Shown: positions 1 through 12,225, counted from the stretch's first letter. The stretch is 64,000 bases of DNA from Asterias rubens (GCF_902459465.1 NC_047066.1:1116001-1180000), one strand, 5' to 3'. Made by a program: numbers and translations. The notes: generated by a model not told the origin, from the letters alone.

Positions 1-1235
1 CTATATAGACATTGAGAACATTAGACAACAATAGAAAGATGCTAAAAAGCAATGATGCAAAATGAAGGGTTTTGTGAAATCAACGGCCGTAAAGTCTGAT
101 ACATAATGCAACTTGTGACGTCACTAGTGTGCCAAAGACCGTCCAGGTCAGATGTTTGTATAGGCACAACGTGTTTTAAAGTAGCTATTGAATGAATATA
201 GACCGCAAGGGAAACTGACTGGGTAAATAAAAAAATAAAAAAATTGGGTTCAATCTACAAACTAACCTGATGCCTATATAGCCCTATGTTGACGGTTACC
301 CTATTTTGTCAATATTATCTTTGTTCGGGTGCCAGTCAAAAGCCATCCGTCACAACATTTAAGTGCCGTGAAGCCAGGAATCGCACACAGGTTTGCGATA
401 CAACATTATACCAAGTATCACCAGTGGATGTATGGTAAATTAAAACGTTTGTAATAATGCTCCCAATAGTTCAATTGTCAAATAATACTAAAAGCCATAT
501 AAACAGAAGATACAACATTTTACAATGCATTATTATTATTATTTTTTTTTTAAATAGTTGGATCGGCGGCGGCGGATATGTTTAGGGACCTCTCGCACAA
601 GTATTATAGAGCGGGACTTGAATCAAGTCTAATCCCACCCCAGCACCGCCCACTCTCCCAATTGAGTTAAGAACGTTTTAAGGGCTTCCTAAAACTTTCC
701 TACAACGAAAATAATTTTTGAAGTAATTCCCATTTAATACATTCTTCCATTTTGGAAACAAATTTGTATATTTACATTTGATTATTTCTTTTTCGGTATG
801 GTAATGATTCAACGAGTCGAAATATTGCTACAGAAAGTACACACTGTCTATGAGTGTGATGGTCCATTAAAATACATAAATAAAAGTGTCGGGTTTTTGA
901 TCTAATCAAGGGAAATGTTTTGGTTTCTAGGAGACGAGATCGTTGAGAGTAAAACTCAAATAGAGAGGGGAAAATGTAGATTTACTGCATCAATGGGGTC
1001 GATAAGGATGCACTTTAATATGTACACAGTTAGCTGTGATTTTAAAGGGCCACCTAAGACTTCAAGGCAAATAATACATTTTTATTTTTGGAGCCGTTGA
1101 TATTTTTAATATATATAAATATTAAAAATATGATATATCAATAAAACCAAGCTTTGAAAAATTCATTTCAAAAGGTGGGTCCATTTATTTTAAGATAAAA
1201 TCAGCCTAACATCCGGACCAGTTAGGTCTATTCGT
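1..1235. other. Gene-free AT-rich spacer
   Basis: No coding region is supported here. The stretch is AT-rich, with an A/T-run at 535-552 and a small inverted repeat around 1100-1135. The only open frame (915-1100) is short, has no recognisable composition or motif and is best read as chance. Confidence 0.6.
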
Positions 1236-1381
1236 TGGACGTTAATGTTTTACTCATTTCTTCAAAACTACAGCATCCCAGAGTGAGTAATATTTGAAGG
1301 GAAGCTTTCTACTATCATTGTCTTCAAACGCTGTAAGTTTAATGTAAATCTGTGAAAATTTTGAAAAAGTACCCGAATCCT
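1236..1381. mobile_element. Half copy of foldback MITE family D
   Basis: This matches the right arm of the long palindromic element seen complete at 18747-19051. It ends in the terminus AAGTACCCGAATCCT followed by TTAA at 1382-1385. That same TTAA starts the family A element next to it, so A probably inserted at the end of D. Confidence 0.6.
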
Positions 1382-1385
1382 TTAA

Positions 1386-1773
1386 AGGCAGTGGACACTA
1401 TTGGTAAAATAATCAAAATACTCAAAATAATTATCACCATAAAACCTTTCTTGATTACGAGTAATGGGGAGAGGCGGATGATATAAAACATTGTGAGAAA
1501 CGGCTCCCTCTGAAGTGACGTAGTTTTCGAGAAAGAAGTAATTTTCCACGAATTTGATTTCGAGACCTCAAGTTTAGAATTTGAGGTCTAGAAATCAAGC
1601 GTCTGAAAGCACACAACTTCGTGTAACAAGGGTGCTTTTTCTTTCATTATTATCTCGAAGATTCGACGACCAATTGAGCTCAAATTTTCACAGGTTGGTT
1701 ATTTTATGCATATGTTGAGATACACCAACTGTGAAGACTAGTCTTTGACAATTACCAATAGTGTACATTGTCT
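1386..1773 (+). mobile_element. MITE family A, copy 1 (TTAA-flanked)
   Basis: A non-coding element of about 390 bp with inverted termini: AGGCAGTGGACACTATTGG at the left, the degenerate complement at the right, and TTAA on both sides. The body (GACGTAGTTTTCGAG, then an inner hairpin of GAGACCTCAA and its complement) recurs in about ten places in the window. No transposase is encoded. TTAA target sites are used by the piggyBac and Kolobok superfamilies; which one mobilised this family is not decided by the sequence. Confidence 0.75.
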
Positions 1774-1912
1774 TTAAATGGATATGTTATTGATTCGATT
1801 CTCAAACTAGTAGTGTTTGTGGGTTCTGTCAAGAGTCTTTCTCAATATTCAATTCAGAGTCTATTCCATCAAAGCCACCATTGGTAGTGCAAACATTCAG
1901 ACTGAATATTGT

Positions 1913-2125
1913 TACATACATAGTAATGTACATACATAGTAAAGTACATACATAGTAAGGTACATACATAGTAAGGTACATGCATAGTAAGGTACATACA
2001 TAGTAAGGTACATACATATTAAGGTACATACGTAGTAAGGTACATACATAGTAAGGTACATACATAGTAAGGTACATACATAGTAAGGTACATACATAGT
2101 AAGGTACATACATAGTAAGGTACGT
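1913..2125. repeat. Minisatellite, 16-bp unit ACATACATAGTAAGGT
   Basis: About 13 tandem copies of a 16-bp unit with a few point changes. Open frames on the minus strand (MYLTMYVPYYVC-type repeats) arise only because the unit lacks stops; they are not genes. Confidence 0.9.
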
Positions 2126-2216
2126 TAGTCATGGGTTTGTAATGGGCTCATGCCTTTGAATAGAATTTTTACAGACACTCAGAATATGTCATGAGAAATA
2201 TATTTGGCTATTAGGG

Positions 2217-2465
2217 ACATCGCAGATTTACCCAATGAAAACAACATAGCCACATTAAACAATTTGAAAATTGCTCATACATCTGTATTGTTTCAAATAA
2301 CAAATCTGCGATGATCCTTTAGTAAAATACCTTTTGTCAAAATTGCTTATACCAACTAAAAGTACTTATGGTATAAATGCACTCAATAGTTAATGGCCTG
2401 ACGTTTTGACCCTAACCTAGTCTTAATACCTAGCTGGGATCGAAACCTCAGACCATTAACTATCA
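2217..2465. repeat. Two small inverted-repeat elements
   Basis: 2217-2313 is bounded by CATCGCAGATTT and its complement. 2386-2462 has arms reading AGTTAATGGCCTGACG and the matching complement with a few changes. Both look like short foldback elements; neither encodes protein. Confidence 0.45.
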
Positions 2466-2589
2466 ACTTAATATGAGAGAGAAAGAAAACGATAACACCG
2501 AGTTATTAAATAATTATAATAAAACGCACGTATTCTACAGTAGCTAGAGTGTTTACATCAATAATATCCCGGTTCATTAAGCATACCTT

Positions 2590-2812
2590 TAGAATTTTTT
2601 TTGACCAATCTCAACTCCTTGGGAGTTTACAGCCCCAAGGTGATTAAAGTTGCTCTAAATGGGTTAATCCAACAAAATACTGACTTAGCCCTCTCAGACT
2701 CCACCTATGTTAAGAGAAGCAATAATTGTTAAGTGCCTTGCTCAACAACACAAGTATCATGCATGGGAATCGAACCCACACTCCGATCTTTAGACATCAG
2801 AACATTATTTAT
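2590..2812 (-). mobile_element. tRNA-derived SINE in the 3' flank of the first GPCR gene
   Basis: On the minus strand a B-box-like GGTTCGATTCC (2766-2776) is followed by GAGCAAGGCACTT (2731-2743), a motif I associate with bodies of several animal tRNA-SINEs. It lies only a few bases past the stop codon of the GPCR at 2819-4030 and therefore probably in its 3' untranslated region. Confidence 0.55.
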
Positions 2813-2818
2813 AGAAGT

Positions 2819-4030
2819 TTATAATCTTGTCAATTGTGAGTATTGTGAACTTCTGTCAGGAGTCGTTTCATTCAAGTTGAATTGAACATTCTCTTCACCA
2901 TGTCTCTTGACGCTACGGCCAGCTTCCACCAAGCTGTCATTGACCGTCACGAATCTAGAGCGAGCCCGGGGTCCACCCTTACCCCGGGTCGAACACGTAA
3001 ACGCCCGTATGAACGCCCTCCGGTAACGGGAATTAGTTGCGTTATAGACAATCGGGTTAGCCGCCGAATTTATCGAGACAAGAATCCGAAAGACCAAGAG
3101 AATAAAAGTCTCAGTGACTGGATTGGAGAAAAGTTGCTGTCCAGCTAGATTCGCTATCAACCCACACATGTTGAGGAACTGGAACGGGGCGTGGCAAATG
3201 AAGAACACAACCACGTTGGCCACCAGCATTGTTGTAACTTGGTGGGTTGTGCGGGAGGTACGTCGAGTGTGAACGGACTCTCTCTCAAACGCACTCCGTC
3301 CTCTGAGATTACGGATAATCTTAGTAAAGAACACGGCATTGCAGATGAGAGCAGAGAAGAATGGAACTGTCTGCAAGGCATCGAATAATAACAAATTCCA
3401 TAAAGCTGATGGTCTGCAACGTCCTACATGCTCGGGGAAGTTACTAAACTCATCAGTTCCAGGCCATTCAATGCAGACCTTTTGGTGAACAGATTGAATA
3501 GGAATTGCCCAAATGCTGAATAGGACAGCGACAGCCCAAGCACCGACCAAAAGTTTAGAAGCTCTGCTCTTGGTGTTAATCGAGAGATGCTTCAATGGGT
3601 GACATACTGCTAGGTATCTCTCGGTCGATATAAGACAAACTAAAGTAATGGAGGCAAAGTAACCCAAGTAGGCGAAGAAGTTATTAGCAATACAGCCTGG
3701 AGCACCAATGTAATGTCCGCTCGAAGGCACCCCTATCCCGAAGTAATACACTATCGGTATAGCTGCATTTTCCACGAGTAAAATCAAGTCTGCAAAGGCT
3801 AAGTTCACCAAATAGAAGTTGACGAGGGTCTGCATTGTCCGCACTCTGGCAATGACGAACAGAAAAGCACAGTTTCCCAATAACCCTACAGTGAGGACAA
3901 TGATGATGCTGATGATTTTAACTTGTATAGTTACACCAGAGAAGGTGTAACGTTGTATAACAGAGTCATCTGCAACAGTAAGATTCACAAAAGAATCACA
4001 TGCAGCAGCTACCTGATTGTTTGCCCCCAT
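2819..4030 (-). CDS. Class A (rhodopsin-family) GPCR, peptide-receptor-like, 403 aa
   Basis: An intronless seven-helix receptor expected in the plasma membrane and signalling through G proteins. Seen in the sequence: an N-glycosylation site N-L-T near residue 16; TM1 with GLLGNC (about 38-62); TM2 with LAFAD (D81); TM3 starting at Cys113 and ending in E-R-Y (137-139) with AVCHP; TM4 with W165; an ECL2 holding two cysteines (C186, C205) around W-P; TM5 with TVPFF; TM6 with CHAPF where most relatives have CWxP; TM7 with N-P-I-V-Y (325-329); then a basic tail. ATG context is GCCATGG. It is more distant from the two plus-strand receptors downstream but shares their ECL2 pattern. The ligand cannot be told; TRH-receptor-like or another peptide-receptor subfamily is possible. 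Confidence 0.9.
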   Translation of the reverse strand: MGANNQVAAACDSFVNLTVADDSVIQRYTFSGVTIQVKIISIIIVLTVGLLGNCAFLFVIARVRTMQTLVNFYLVNLAFADLILLVENAAIPIVYYFGIGVPSSGHYIGAPGCIANNFFAYLGYFASITLVCLISTERYLAVCHPLKHLSINTKSRASKLLVGAWAVAVLFSIWAIPIQSVHQKVCIEWPGTDEFSNFPEHVGRCRPSALWNLLLFDALQTVPFFSALICNAVFFTKIIRNLRGRSAFERESVHTRRTSRTTHQVTTMLVANVVVFFICHAPFQFLNMCGLIANLAGQQLFSNPVTETFILLVFRILVSINSAANPIVYNATNSRYRRAFIRAFTCSTRGKGGPRARSRFVTVNDSLVEAGRSVKRHGEENVQFNLNETTPDRSSQYSQLTRL

Positions 4031-4608
4031 GGCTGACAGTCAGAGTTACGACAAAAAGAGTTGAGTCACACTGTTTAGAATTCTCAGAAGTTTAACGCAC
4101 GTTCTCGCCTATCAGTTTCAATTCACCGTGTGTACAGACAGATCTCTGTCCTCTCTCACTGGATTGAGATCTAACTTAGACACGTTACAGGAAACTTAAG
4201 TCTTTATCAAGATGGAGTACAGCCTCATCAACAAGGCAAGAAGACATGTAGACCAGGGTGGGTTTCATGACAACGAGTGAGTAGATACAGACGGTTGCTA
4301 CGTGCTGTCTCTGCGGTAAACTCATTATGCGGCACACCATAGATGAAGTCTTAACAAACAATTACACAAAGTAGTGTACTTCAAATCCCCTTAAGAGCAC
4401 ACCGAACTGAATCCAACATCAATTTTGCTATTAATATTGTTTTGCAGTTCATAACAAATGACTGGTGAGATTTTATTTGAAAGAGTATGCGCAACGATGT
4501 TTAATGCTACAATGCGTGTGCTAATAGCACGCTCAATGTACTCCACCCAACCGACTGTATAGTGCGTGTTTCGGATTGAGTAGAACGAAACCCCACACAT
4601 TGATTTAA

Positions 4609-4971
4609 AGGCAGTGGACACTATTGGTAGTTACTCAAAATAATTATTATCATAAAACCTTTCTTGGTTACGAGTAATGGGGAGAGGTTGATAATATAAA
4701 ACATGAAGTCTGAAGTGACGTAGTTTTCAAGAAAGAACCAAATTTCCACGAATTTGATTTCGAGACCCGAGATTTAGAATTTGAGGTCTCGAAATCAAGC
4801 ATCTGAAAGCACACAACTTCGTGTGAAAAGGGTGTTTTTTCCCCATTAATATCTCGCAACTTCGACGACTGATTGAGCTCAAATTTTCAGAGGTTTGTTA
4901 TTTTATGAATCTGTTGAGATACAGCAAGTGAGAAGACTGGTCTTTGACAATTACCAATAGTGTCGGTGTCT
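4609..4971 (+). mobile_element. MITE family A, copy 2
   Basis: Termini AGGCAGTGGACACTATTGG and a degenerate complement, flanked by TTAA at 4605-4608 and 4972-4975. It lies about 0.6 kb upstream of the GPCR start on the minus strand. Confidence 0.8.
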
Positions 4972-5225
4972 TTAAATGACGCACTTTACTGACATCTTAA
5001 TATAATACATTTAGTAACGCCCAGACACTTGATGGACAAGCAACTCGACGATAATGGCAGCTAATATAAAAACAATCATGTTTGGACGACGCTGTGAGTT
5101 TTAAATCATGATCATTAATCACTTTCTCTCCCTGATTTCGAATGTTTATAGTTGTGCATGCATGTTGTGGTGCTTCTGTTAGTAAAGCTTTGGTTATTTA
5201 TCATTTCCCTTGTCATTGAACTTTT

Positions 5226-5622
5226 TTAAAGCAATTTACATTAAAATGTAAATTGCTTTAAAGCAATCGCACAACATCGGTAAGCAGTATTGTCCAAAGG
5301 CCCACACTTCGTGTATCACAACTTATATATAAACCTTTGAAAATTAAGGCCCAGTCGGTCATCGGAGTCGCGAGAAAATAACGGGAAAACCAACCCTTGT
5401 TTCCCGCACGTTTCGCCGTGTCATGACATGTGTTTAAAGTAAATCCGTTATTCTCGATATCGAGTATTGATAATTGTTTTAATGTTTTCTCAAAAAGTAA
5501 AGCATTTCATGGAATAATACTTTAAGTGAAGTCTTTCACCATTACCTTATGTAAACCCTGTAAGTTATTTGTAAATATGTGAACTTTTAATTTTTGTTCT
5601 ATTCAGAAAGTGTCCAATGGCT
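5226..5622 (+). mobile_element. MITE family B (B2 type) with a short palindrome abutting it
   Basis: 5262-5622 is flanked by TTAA (5258-5261, 5623-5626). The right end is GAAAGTGTCCAATGGCT; the left end is the variant AGCAATCGCACAACATC found also in two other copies. Directly before it a 36-bp near-perfect palindrome (5226-5261) is itself bounded by TTAA and begins AGCAATTTACATT, like a collapsed pair of element ends. Confidence 0.75.
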
Positions 5623-5626
5623 TTAA

Positions 5627-8600
5627 AAAAAATTATTTTAATAAACCATCAATATTAATAATAATTGCATTGTCTGCAATAATTGATGAATCGTGCAACT
5701 TGAAAGGATATCATTGGCTGTGAGTTGTGCGCAGTGCATACGATATTTTTCATCAACAAAGATGGCGGCTAATGACGTCACGTGCAATCTGCGCACTTAG
5801 CGTCAATGTTGTGAATGTGTGAGTTTTACGAGAGACAATTAAACAGTTTAAACAGCGGATCATCGCAATCGTCTTATTGCTTTATTTCCAAGTTATTTAC
5901 ATCGATATTTGAATATTTCAGACAGCCGTTTCGTTCGAAGTGCCATTTAAGGGAAAAGTTAACTTTTTGTTTTTTTTTACCCAATAAAAACATAAAAATA
6001 AATACTTCGAAGTAAGCTGTGAAAATTTCAGAGCAGAAATATTTCCCATTAACAAATAACTGTATGAACTTCATAACCAGTAAGCTCTCATACTAAAGTT
6101 GGGCAACGGTGTTTTTGTATCCTTACAAATTTCATACATTAATTTGTTCTCCTTCTTAATTTAAATCTTGCCTAACCTTTTGAGCATTAAATCTGCCACC
6201 GACTGAGATTTACGAAAAGTTGTCAAACTATTTCGGTCATTATTTGTGTTGATGAAGAGTACGAGGCTAAGTTTCAATCCTAAAAACCCCAAACCCCAAA
6301 CTTGCAACCTCGTTTTCAGTTTAGAGTTTCTTGTGACAAAGTGCGGGGACTCGTCGCAAAACTTTGTCAAAAGAATTTCTTAACATACAGTTTGTGAGCA
6401 GACCTCTTATTGACATTCTTCACAAGTTTTCTAAAGCAAAAACATTACTTCTGACAGAAGCAAAGGTCTGGCAGAAAGCTACTTCGGACTTCGACGTAAA
6501 CTCTCTTCATATACAGCATAATTTCTCAATAAGATATGTGGTTGATCGACAAAGATCGAGCGGTGTTTAAAGTTTGCGCACAATCTATCCTGCACAAATT
6601 TTGAAAACATGCAAGAAAACAAAGTTTGTTTACGTAAAAATATGGCACACCGCGCCAATTTCAAAAACGGCCATAACACGCGCCTAACACTGCAATGTTT
6701 GTTTGCTAACTACCAAAATGTTATTCTCCAGCAATAACTCTGCTAAAAACAGCAGAGTTCTCTTAGACCCATGGGGTTAGGATGGGATGAGAAGTTATAT
6801 GTCCAGCCCGTACGGCCCATTGAGACTTACTGACCATACAACGGTCCAAAGACAAAAACAAAAGCAGCTGGTCTCTGATTCAACCAGAATGACACTTTCA
6901 ATGATGAATGTGAATGTATTTACTCCTCTCTCAGATGACCATATCTAATTGACACGCCGTCCACTCCCAATCTGGCCGGCCCCCATCTTTGAAAATTCTT
7001 GCAGGACAGTTATTATTTCCCGCACTGACTGTAGAAAGTGTAGCCACAACGGACGGATCTAAATGAAAAGTAAACAATTCAATTTCAATAAAACAAACAG
7101 CATCGTACAATGAACCCAAAGTTCACACGGTCTGTAAATGAAGACGTGGTTTTGCATTTAATCAGACTCGGATAAGGTTTTTTCATTCCCGCTTTTTTTA
7201 ATTACTGCCCATCACCACAAACAAATTCCGACCTCATCACAGTGACCAGTCCAACAGAACAAACAACTCACCAAGAGTCTCTCTGTAATTGGTTTAAAAC
7301 CCTAAGTTGAGTTTGTCAAACCAAAATTTTTAAATAGTGGTTTGTTTACAAATGCCTTAAAGAGACACGTTGTCATGGAACAGTCGAGTTGGTAATATGA
7401 AAAGCGTTTTGTAACCGTTTGTTATATAACGCATATGGTTGAAAGATGTTTTAAAAGTGGATTTATTAACGAGCTCACAAACATGATTTGAACTGGCATG
7501 GTGTTCCTTACACGTCGTGAACAAACACGGCATGCCATTTGTGGAGTCAAGTTTTTTACTCAATAAAATGACCGCAAAGTAAAAGGAAAACCATCAATTT
7601 CGAGGCATGTTTGTATGCTCGTTAATATTTTTGAGTAAGGGGATTCGAACGTGGGTGTGAATCCAGACACATGAACTTCATTCTGTAATAGAACCGAGTT
7701 GAGTATATATATATATAGAGTCTGAAATCGCGGTTATTTCTCTGCATCAGCCACGAAAAACGCCCAACAGCACGCGCCCCAACTCGCAGTAGACTAATGA
7801 CGGAAGTTAACCTGCAAGAAATAAATGTGTGCAAATACAAATACAAATACAATACAAGAGGGCGCTACTTCAGGCAATAGTGTATTTGGCTATTTCGGGT
7901 AAACTTAAAGCTATACGATGGTAGACTTGGAACCAAGTCTAGAGTATGCGGAGCTGAGCTACAAAGCGTATGAGGGTAAAACCAAAATGATGTTGTTTTC
8001 CAGTCGCTTTATAATTACTGTGACTGAATACTATTTGTGGATACCTTTAAAGTAGCCAGCGTACGTGGCTGGGTATTTTTGATGAAGTGAGAACGTGCAC
8101 TAACGCCTCAATTTTGTTAATTAGTTTCTGTTTACCTTGGTCTTAGACGGGTTTAAAATCAAATCTAAAAAACAGAAGAAGCACTATTCTAAGAAGGGGT
8201 TATGTAAATTCCTCTCTTTTTTTGGGAGAGTAATAGAACGCCTTTGTCTTATGTGTCACATCTTATGAGAGGAGCACAGTTTATTTGTAATATTTTCATT
8301 TATTTAGTCAAATTTTAACTTTTGTTTGTGTGATGAGGGGTTCGGCCATTGTTAATTATAGTTTGACAACAATTTGTTTACTTTATTTCATCAAAATCCC
8401 GTCTTCACTTTTGGCCATTGACCAATCCTCTTCATTCAGCAAATAAATATAAAAGTTCTCTACATGTCTAGGCGAGTCTTAAAGCTATAGCAACCCAATA
8501 ATGGACAGACTCTATGGAATCCAAAGTTCACTCGGACCTTTATATGTTTTAATTAACTTTAAAATACTGTAGTAATTGAAAGTGGGCGAGGCAGGTTGGT

Positions 8601-8832
8601 GCCTGCATTAAAGTTTGACCGCGCTTCTTTCTGCACGGTTCGAAGTCAACGCATCCAATTTATTTACAGTGTAAATTCTTGCACATCTAAGGAGCAGTAT
8701 TTATCATCACGCAGCCATAATGTCTGGGCCGGAAGTAGACATAGATGTAAAATGAATATTCTAACACGTGCATCTACACTGAGCTGTTAATTATTAAATT
8801 CCAAGTATTATATGTGGGGATTTTTACGTGAC
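5627..8832. other. Gene-free spacer with small inverted repeats
   Basis: No gene is supported. It holds a CRE/YY1-like cluster (5759-5784, listed separately), a fragment of MITE family E (about 7354-7600, with ACACGTTGTCATGGA and the AAAGCGTTTTGTAACCG body), a short (TA)n at 7706-7720 and a short ACAAAT run near 7832-7853. The remaining open frames are short and unrelated to anything I know. Confidence 0.55.
5759..5784 (+). promoter_or_regulatory. YY1-like AAGATGGCGGC beside CRE/E-box TGACGTCACGTG
   Basis: A YY1-type core and a palindromic CRE overlapping CACGTG lie within 26 bp, flanked by an inverted pair TTGTGCGCAGTGCA and TGCAATCTGCGCAC. This could be a promoter element or the inside of a MITE. 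No gene starts within 1.5 kb, so its role is open. Confidence 0.35.
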
Positions 8833-9180
8833 TTAAGGGGTCACTTTTGTAGGACAACAAACACAATGTCCACAGATTTACACTAAACTTACACAGTTTG
8901 AAGATAATGATAGAAGAAAGCTTCCCTGAAAATATTACGTGCTGAGGTGCTTGAGTTTTTGGGAAATGAGTAAAACAATGTCATGAAAATAATTTTCTTC
9001 TCATGAGACGAACATGATTTTAATCATTTGCAAACACATTTTCATGACATTGTTTTACTCATTTCTCAAAAACTACAGCATCTCAGGAAGTAATATTTGA
9101 ATGGAAGCTTTCCACTATCAATATCTTCAAACCCTGTTTAATGTTAATCTATGGACATTTTGAAAAAGTACCCAAATCCT
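8833..9180. mobile_element. Foldback MITE family D, full copy
   Basis: A long palindrome of about 350 bp. Both arms carry AATGAGTAAAACAATGTCATG, or its complement, around a centre near CTCATGAGACG. The right end AGTACCCAAATCCT is followed by TTAA (9181-9184), shared with the next element (family A). Confidence 0.7.
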
Positions 9181-9184
9181 TTAA

Positions 9185-9555
9185 AGCCACTGGACACTTT
9201 TGGTATTCAGTCTAATCACTTGGTGTATCTCAACATAGGCCTATGCATAAAATAACAAACCTGTTAAAATTTGAGCTCAATATTGGTCGTCGAGGTTGGG
9301 AGATAACAATGAAAGAAAAACACCCTTGTCACACGAAGTTGTGTGCGTTTAGATGGTTGATTTCGAAACCTCAAATTCTAAATCTGAGGTCTCGAAATCA
9401 AAGTCGTTGAAAATAACTTCTTACTCGAAAACTACGTTACTTCAGAGGGAGCTGTTTCTAAAAATGTGTTATTATTATCCACCTCTCCCCATTACTCGTT
9501 ACCAAGTAAGGTTTTATGCCAATAAATTGAGTAGTTACCAATAGTGTCCAATGCT
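9185..9555 (-). mobile_element. MITE family A, copy 3
   Basis: Reverse orientation, flanked by TTAA at 9181-9184 and 9556-9559. The right end CAATAGTGTCCAATGCT is a degenerate terminus. It abuts the D element at 8833-9180 with one common TTAA. Confidence 0.75.
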
Positions 9556-9559
9556 TTAA

Positions 9560-10846
9560 CGCTCCCGAGATAAAGCATTGAATAAAGATTTGTAATTTTG
9601 TACGAAAAGCTTTCAGTAATCCAAAAATCCCTATTAAATTCAATCTGCCAGCACCATTAGACTTTCACCTGCGAAACAAATAAGCCCAGACTGTTCTGAG
9701 CTTCACTGTATTTCACTCTGTTACTACTCATTACATTTTGTTAATAATTGATAGAACTTCATGCATTGAAGTCACTGGGCCGCCATCTTAAAGGTAAAGC
9801 GGCGACGCAATATTGAAAAATGATTCTATTATGTACGCGCAGCGCGAAGGATGGGCCAATGAGCAACCTTCTTTTAGACTCTAGCTGAGGGCGCCCTACT
9901 CAAATGACGTTTTGTCCTCGAGGTTGATGCGGCTTTTTTTCGGACCGAATGAAATCTCCGTTGTAACATATTCGTCGTTGTACTAACTTGATTAGCCTTA
10001 ACTCCAAACACACAAAATTTAAGTGATAAATGCACTGTCATCTATTGGGGCATTGTGTGCCTTTCCAGAGATTCGCAATAATAATACGTAATGGGAGCAC
10101 GTTCGGGTTGGAAGGGACCGCTGACAAAATGGATGATGATTTCAACATCGTATGACGTGTTTCGGTACCCTCTTCAAAGGGCATATAAATTGATGCAATT
10201 CCATGTTAATATTTACAAGGCGTTTCAAGAGAGAAACGGTGAGAAATAGAGAGAGCTTTGAGGAGAAAGCAATCAAACGCACAGAGAGTCGTGAAGTGCA
10301 AAGATTTGTAATATTCATATTCGAAGGTGTTGAGAACAACCCGGGTATTCCGAGCAGCGTATATTCAGGGGATATCGTTGCCGTGTTGCGTCGTGGAAAC
10401 CCCCACTGCCATCACCAGGGCGTGACTCTTAATTCGCCGTACTTCAGATACCGCGGTAACTTATCACCGTCGAACACCATCGTGTTGCTCATTACTTCTA
10501 TGTGTTTTTTGTTTCGCTCGATTGTGTTTTGACATCGAAGCTTCTGTGGCATTAAACATCAATCACAAATTGCTATATCGCTTGGATAATTTTGTAGACC
10601 GTCAAGCTCAAACTATACGTACAGAACAACAACATCGTGTACGTGGGAGATGGGAGATTTTGAGGGGATGTTATCTCTAGAGGTTCCACTGGTACTTTAG
10701 TGATCGTCAATTTTTGTGAAACAGTCTGTGCTTTCTGAATGGATAGATCCTGATTAAACACTTGAGTCCAGAACTTGAGATTGTTATGTGATTTATGAAA
10801 AGTTGACATTGTATTATCGTCTGATATTCAGCTGCAACATTCAACA
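9560..10846. other. Spacer upstream of the second GPCR gene
   Basis: No gene is supported. A YY1-like GGCCGCCATCTT lies at 9779-9790 and a GC-richer stretch follows to about 9960. Just before the GPCR start, TTCAG at about 10826-10830 could be a splice acceptor of a 5' untranslated exon. The 109-aa frame at 10203-10532 has no recognisable domain and is not called. Confidence 0.5.
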
Positions 10847-12145
10847 ATGGGTTCAGATACGAGTAAAACACACTGCTCTGTAGAAAACAGTCTCAATCTC
10901 ACCACGCATTCCGAAGCTAGAGATTTCATTCTTGACCCACTGGTCATCACCCTGACTCAGTACCTGCTACCAGTCATCTTACTCGTTGGTCTGGTAGGCA
11001 ATGCCGCGTTCCTCTTCGTAGTTTACCGCATCCCGAGCATGAGGACGGTGACCAACTATTACCTTGCTAACCTTGCCGTTGCGGACTCAGTGTTCCTATC
11101 CATTGTGGTTGTCACAAGGATCTATCAGCTGGGAGTTTACGGTGAAGTTCCCACTGCTCACCTGGGATTGGCTGGTTGTATTTCAAATACTATCTTCAAC
11201 TACTCGTTCCATTTTGCGGGGATGATCCTTATAACATTGATGTCACTGGAGCGTTTTCTAGCCGTATGTCATCCTCTTCGACACCGTTTGATCAGTGGGC
11301 GTAGACGCACTATCAGGATGATTGTAGCCTGCTGGATTCTGGCAGTATTTCTAACATCATTCCAGATTCCAACTTCCATGATCTTCGACCGTCTTTGCAT
11401 CCAATGGCCTGCCTCTGAAGAGTACGCTAACCTCCCTGATGTTATTGGAAAATGTTCGGCTCTAGACAAGCCATGGGTTATCCCTATGTTCCACTCGGCT
11501 CAGACTCTTCCATTCTTCGTGGCATTCTTTGGGAGTTTTTATTTCTACGTCTCAATCGTCATCAGATTGAATAAGAGAAACTCATCAAGCGACCGTCAGC
11601 AGGTAATACGTACCCGTAACCACGTGGCCTTCATGCTGATCGTTAATGGGACAGTCTTCTTTTTGACACTCTCTCCTTTTGAAGTCACCTCCATGATACT
11701 CTTCGTCGAAGGGTTCATGGATGACGTCATTCTGATCCCTTACGATATCAGGGGGTTGTTATTTGAGGTAAATCGCATTTTGTTGTTCATCAATTCTGCC
11801 ATTAATCCCATAGTGTACACGGTTACCAACGCTAGATATAGACGTGCCTTCAAGAGAGCCTTTACGCCGGCTTCATGGAGCAACGGACGGCCGCGCCATT
11901 CCACGATTTTCAGTACTTTCCCGGAGTATTGCTCTAAATACCACATGCATATGGGAGGTTTATCGCATGGTCCCCCATCCCCACCACCATCAAAGAGCCC
12001 AATGGTTGCTAGACCCGCTACATACTCTAACACATGTTTCAATGATGACTTTTCAATTGATATCTTAAACAATGATATTCAAGGAACAATGGAAACGTTA
12101 CAAGAAAGTCAACTCGACAATTCAGAGCTTCAACAAGTCAAATAA
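10847..12145 (+). CDS. Class A (rhodopsin-family) GPCR, peptide-receptor-like, 432 aa
   Basis: An intronless seven-helix receptor for the plasma membrane. Landmarks: N-L-T glycosylation site near residue 17; TM1 with N52; TM2 LAVAD (D80); Cys111 at the top of TM3; E-R-F (135-137) in place of D-R-Y, then AVCHP; TM4 with W163; two ECL2 cysteines (C184, C203) around W-P; TM5 TLPFF; TM6 LTLSPFEV, without the usual CWxP; TM7 N-P-I-V-Y (320-324); a tail of about 95 residues with a proline-rich patch near 385. The closest relative in the window is the receptor at 16493-17752: TM6-TM7 are nearly superimposable, pointing to a tandem duplication. Ligand unknown. AATAAA lies 80 bp after the stop. Confidence 0.92.
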   Translation: MGSDTSKTHCSVENSLNLTTHSEARDFILDPLVITLTQYLLPVILLVGLVGNAAFLFVVYRIPSMRTVTNYYLANLAVADSVFLSIVVVTRIYQLGVYGEVPTAHLGLAGCISNTIFNYSFHFAGMILITLMSLERFLAVCHPLRHRLISGRRRTIRMIVACWILAVFLTSFQIPTSMIFDRLCIQWPASEEYANLPDVIGKCSALDKPWVIPMFHSAQTLPFFVAFFGSFYFYVSIVIRLNKRNSSSDRQQVIRTRNHVAFMLIVNGTVFFLTLSPFEVTSMILFVEGFMDDVILIPYDIRGLLFEVNRILLFINSAINPIVYTVTNARYRRAFKRAFTPASWSNGRPRHSTIFSTFPEYCSKYHMHMGGLSHGPPSPPPSKSPMVARPATYSNTCFNDDFSIDILNNDIQGTMETLQESQLDNSELQQVK

Positions 12146-12225
12146 TAAGCTGTAATCATCGAAATCTATACTGACGAATTCTATTTGTTTATTATAAGTA
12201 TAGCATCGTGAAAAAAGGACTTCAT

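Noticed and set aside
1829-2113. 94- and 65-residue Tyr-rich open frames on the minus strand
   Set aside because: They are translations of the 16-bp tandem repeat and carry no non-repeat domain.
11740-12072. 110-residue minus-strand frame opposite the second GPCR
   Set aside because: A shadow of the receptor coding strand with no family similarity of its own.
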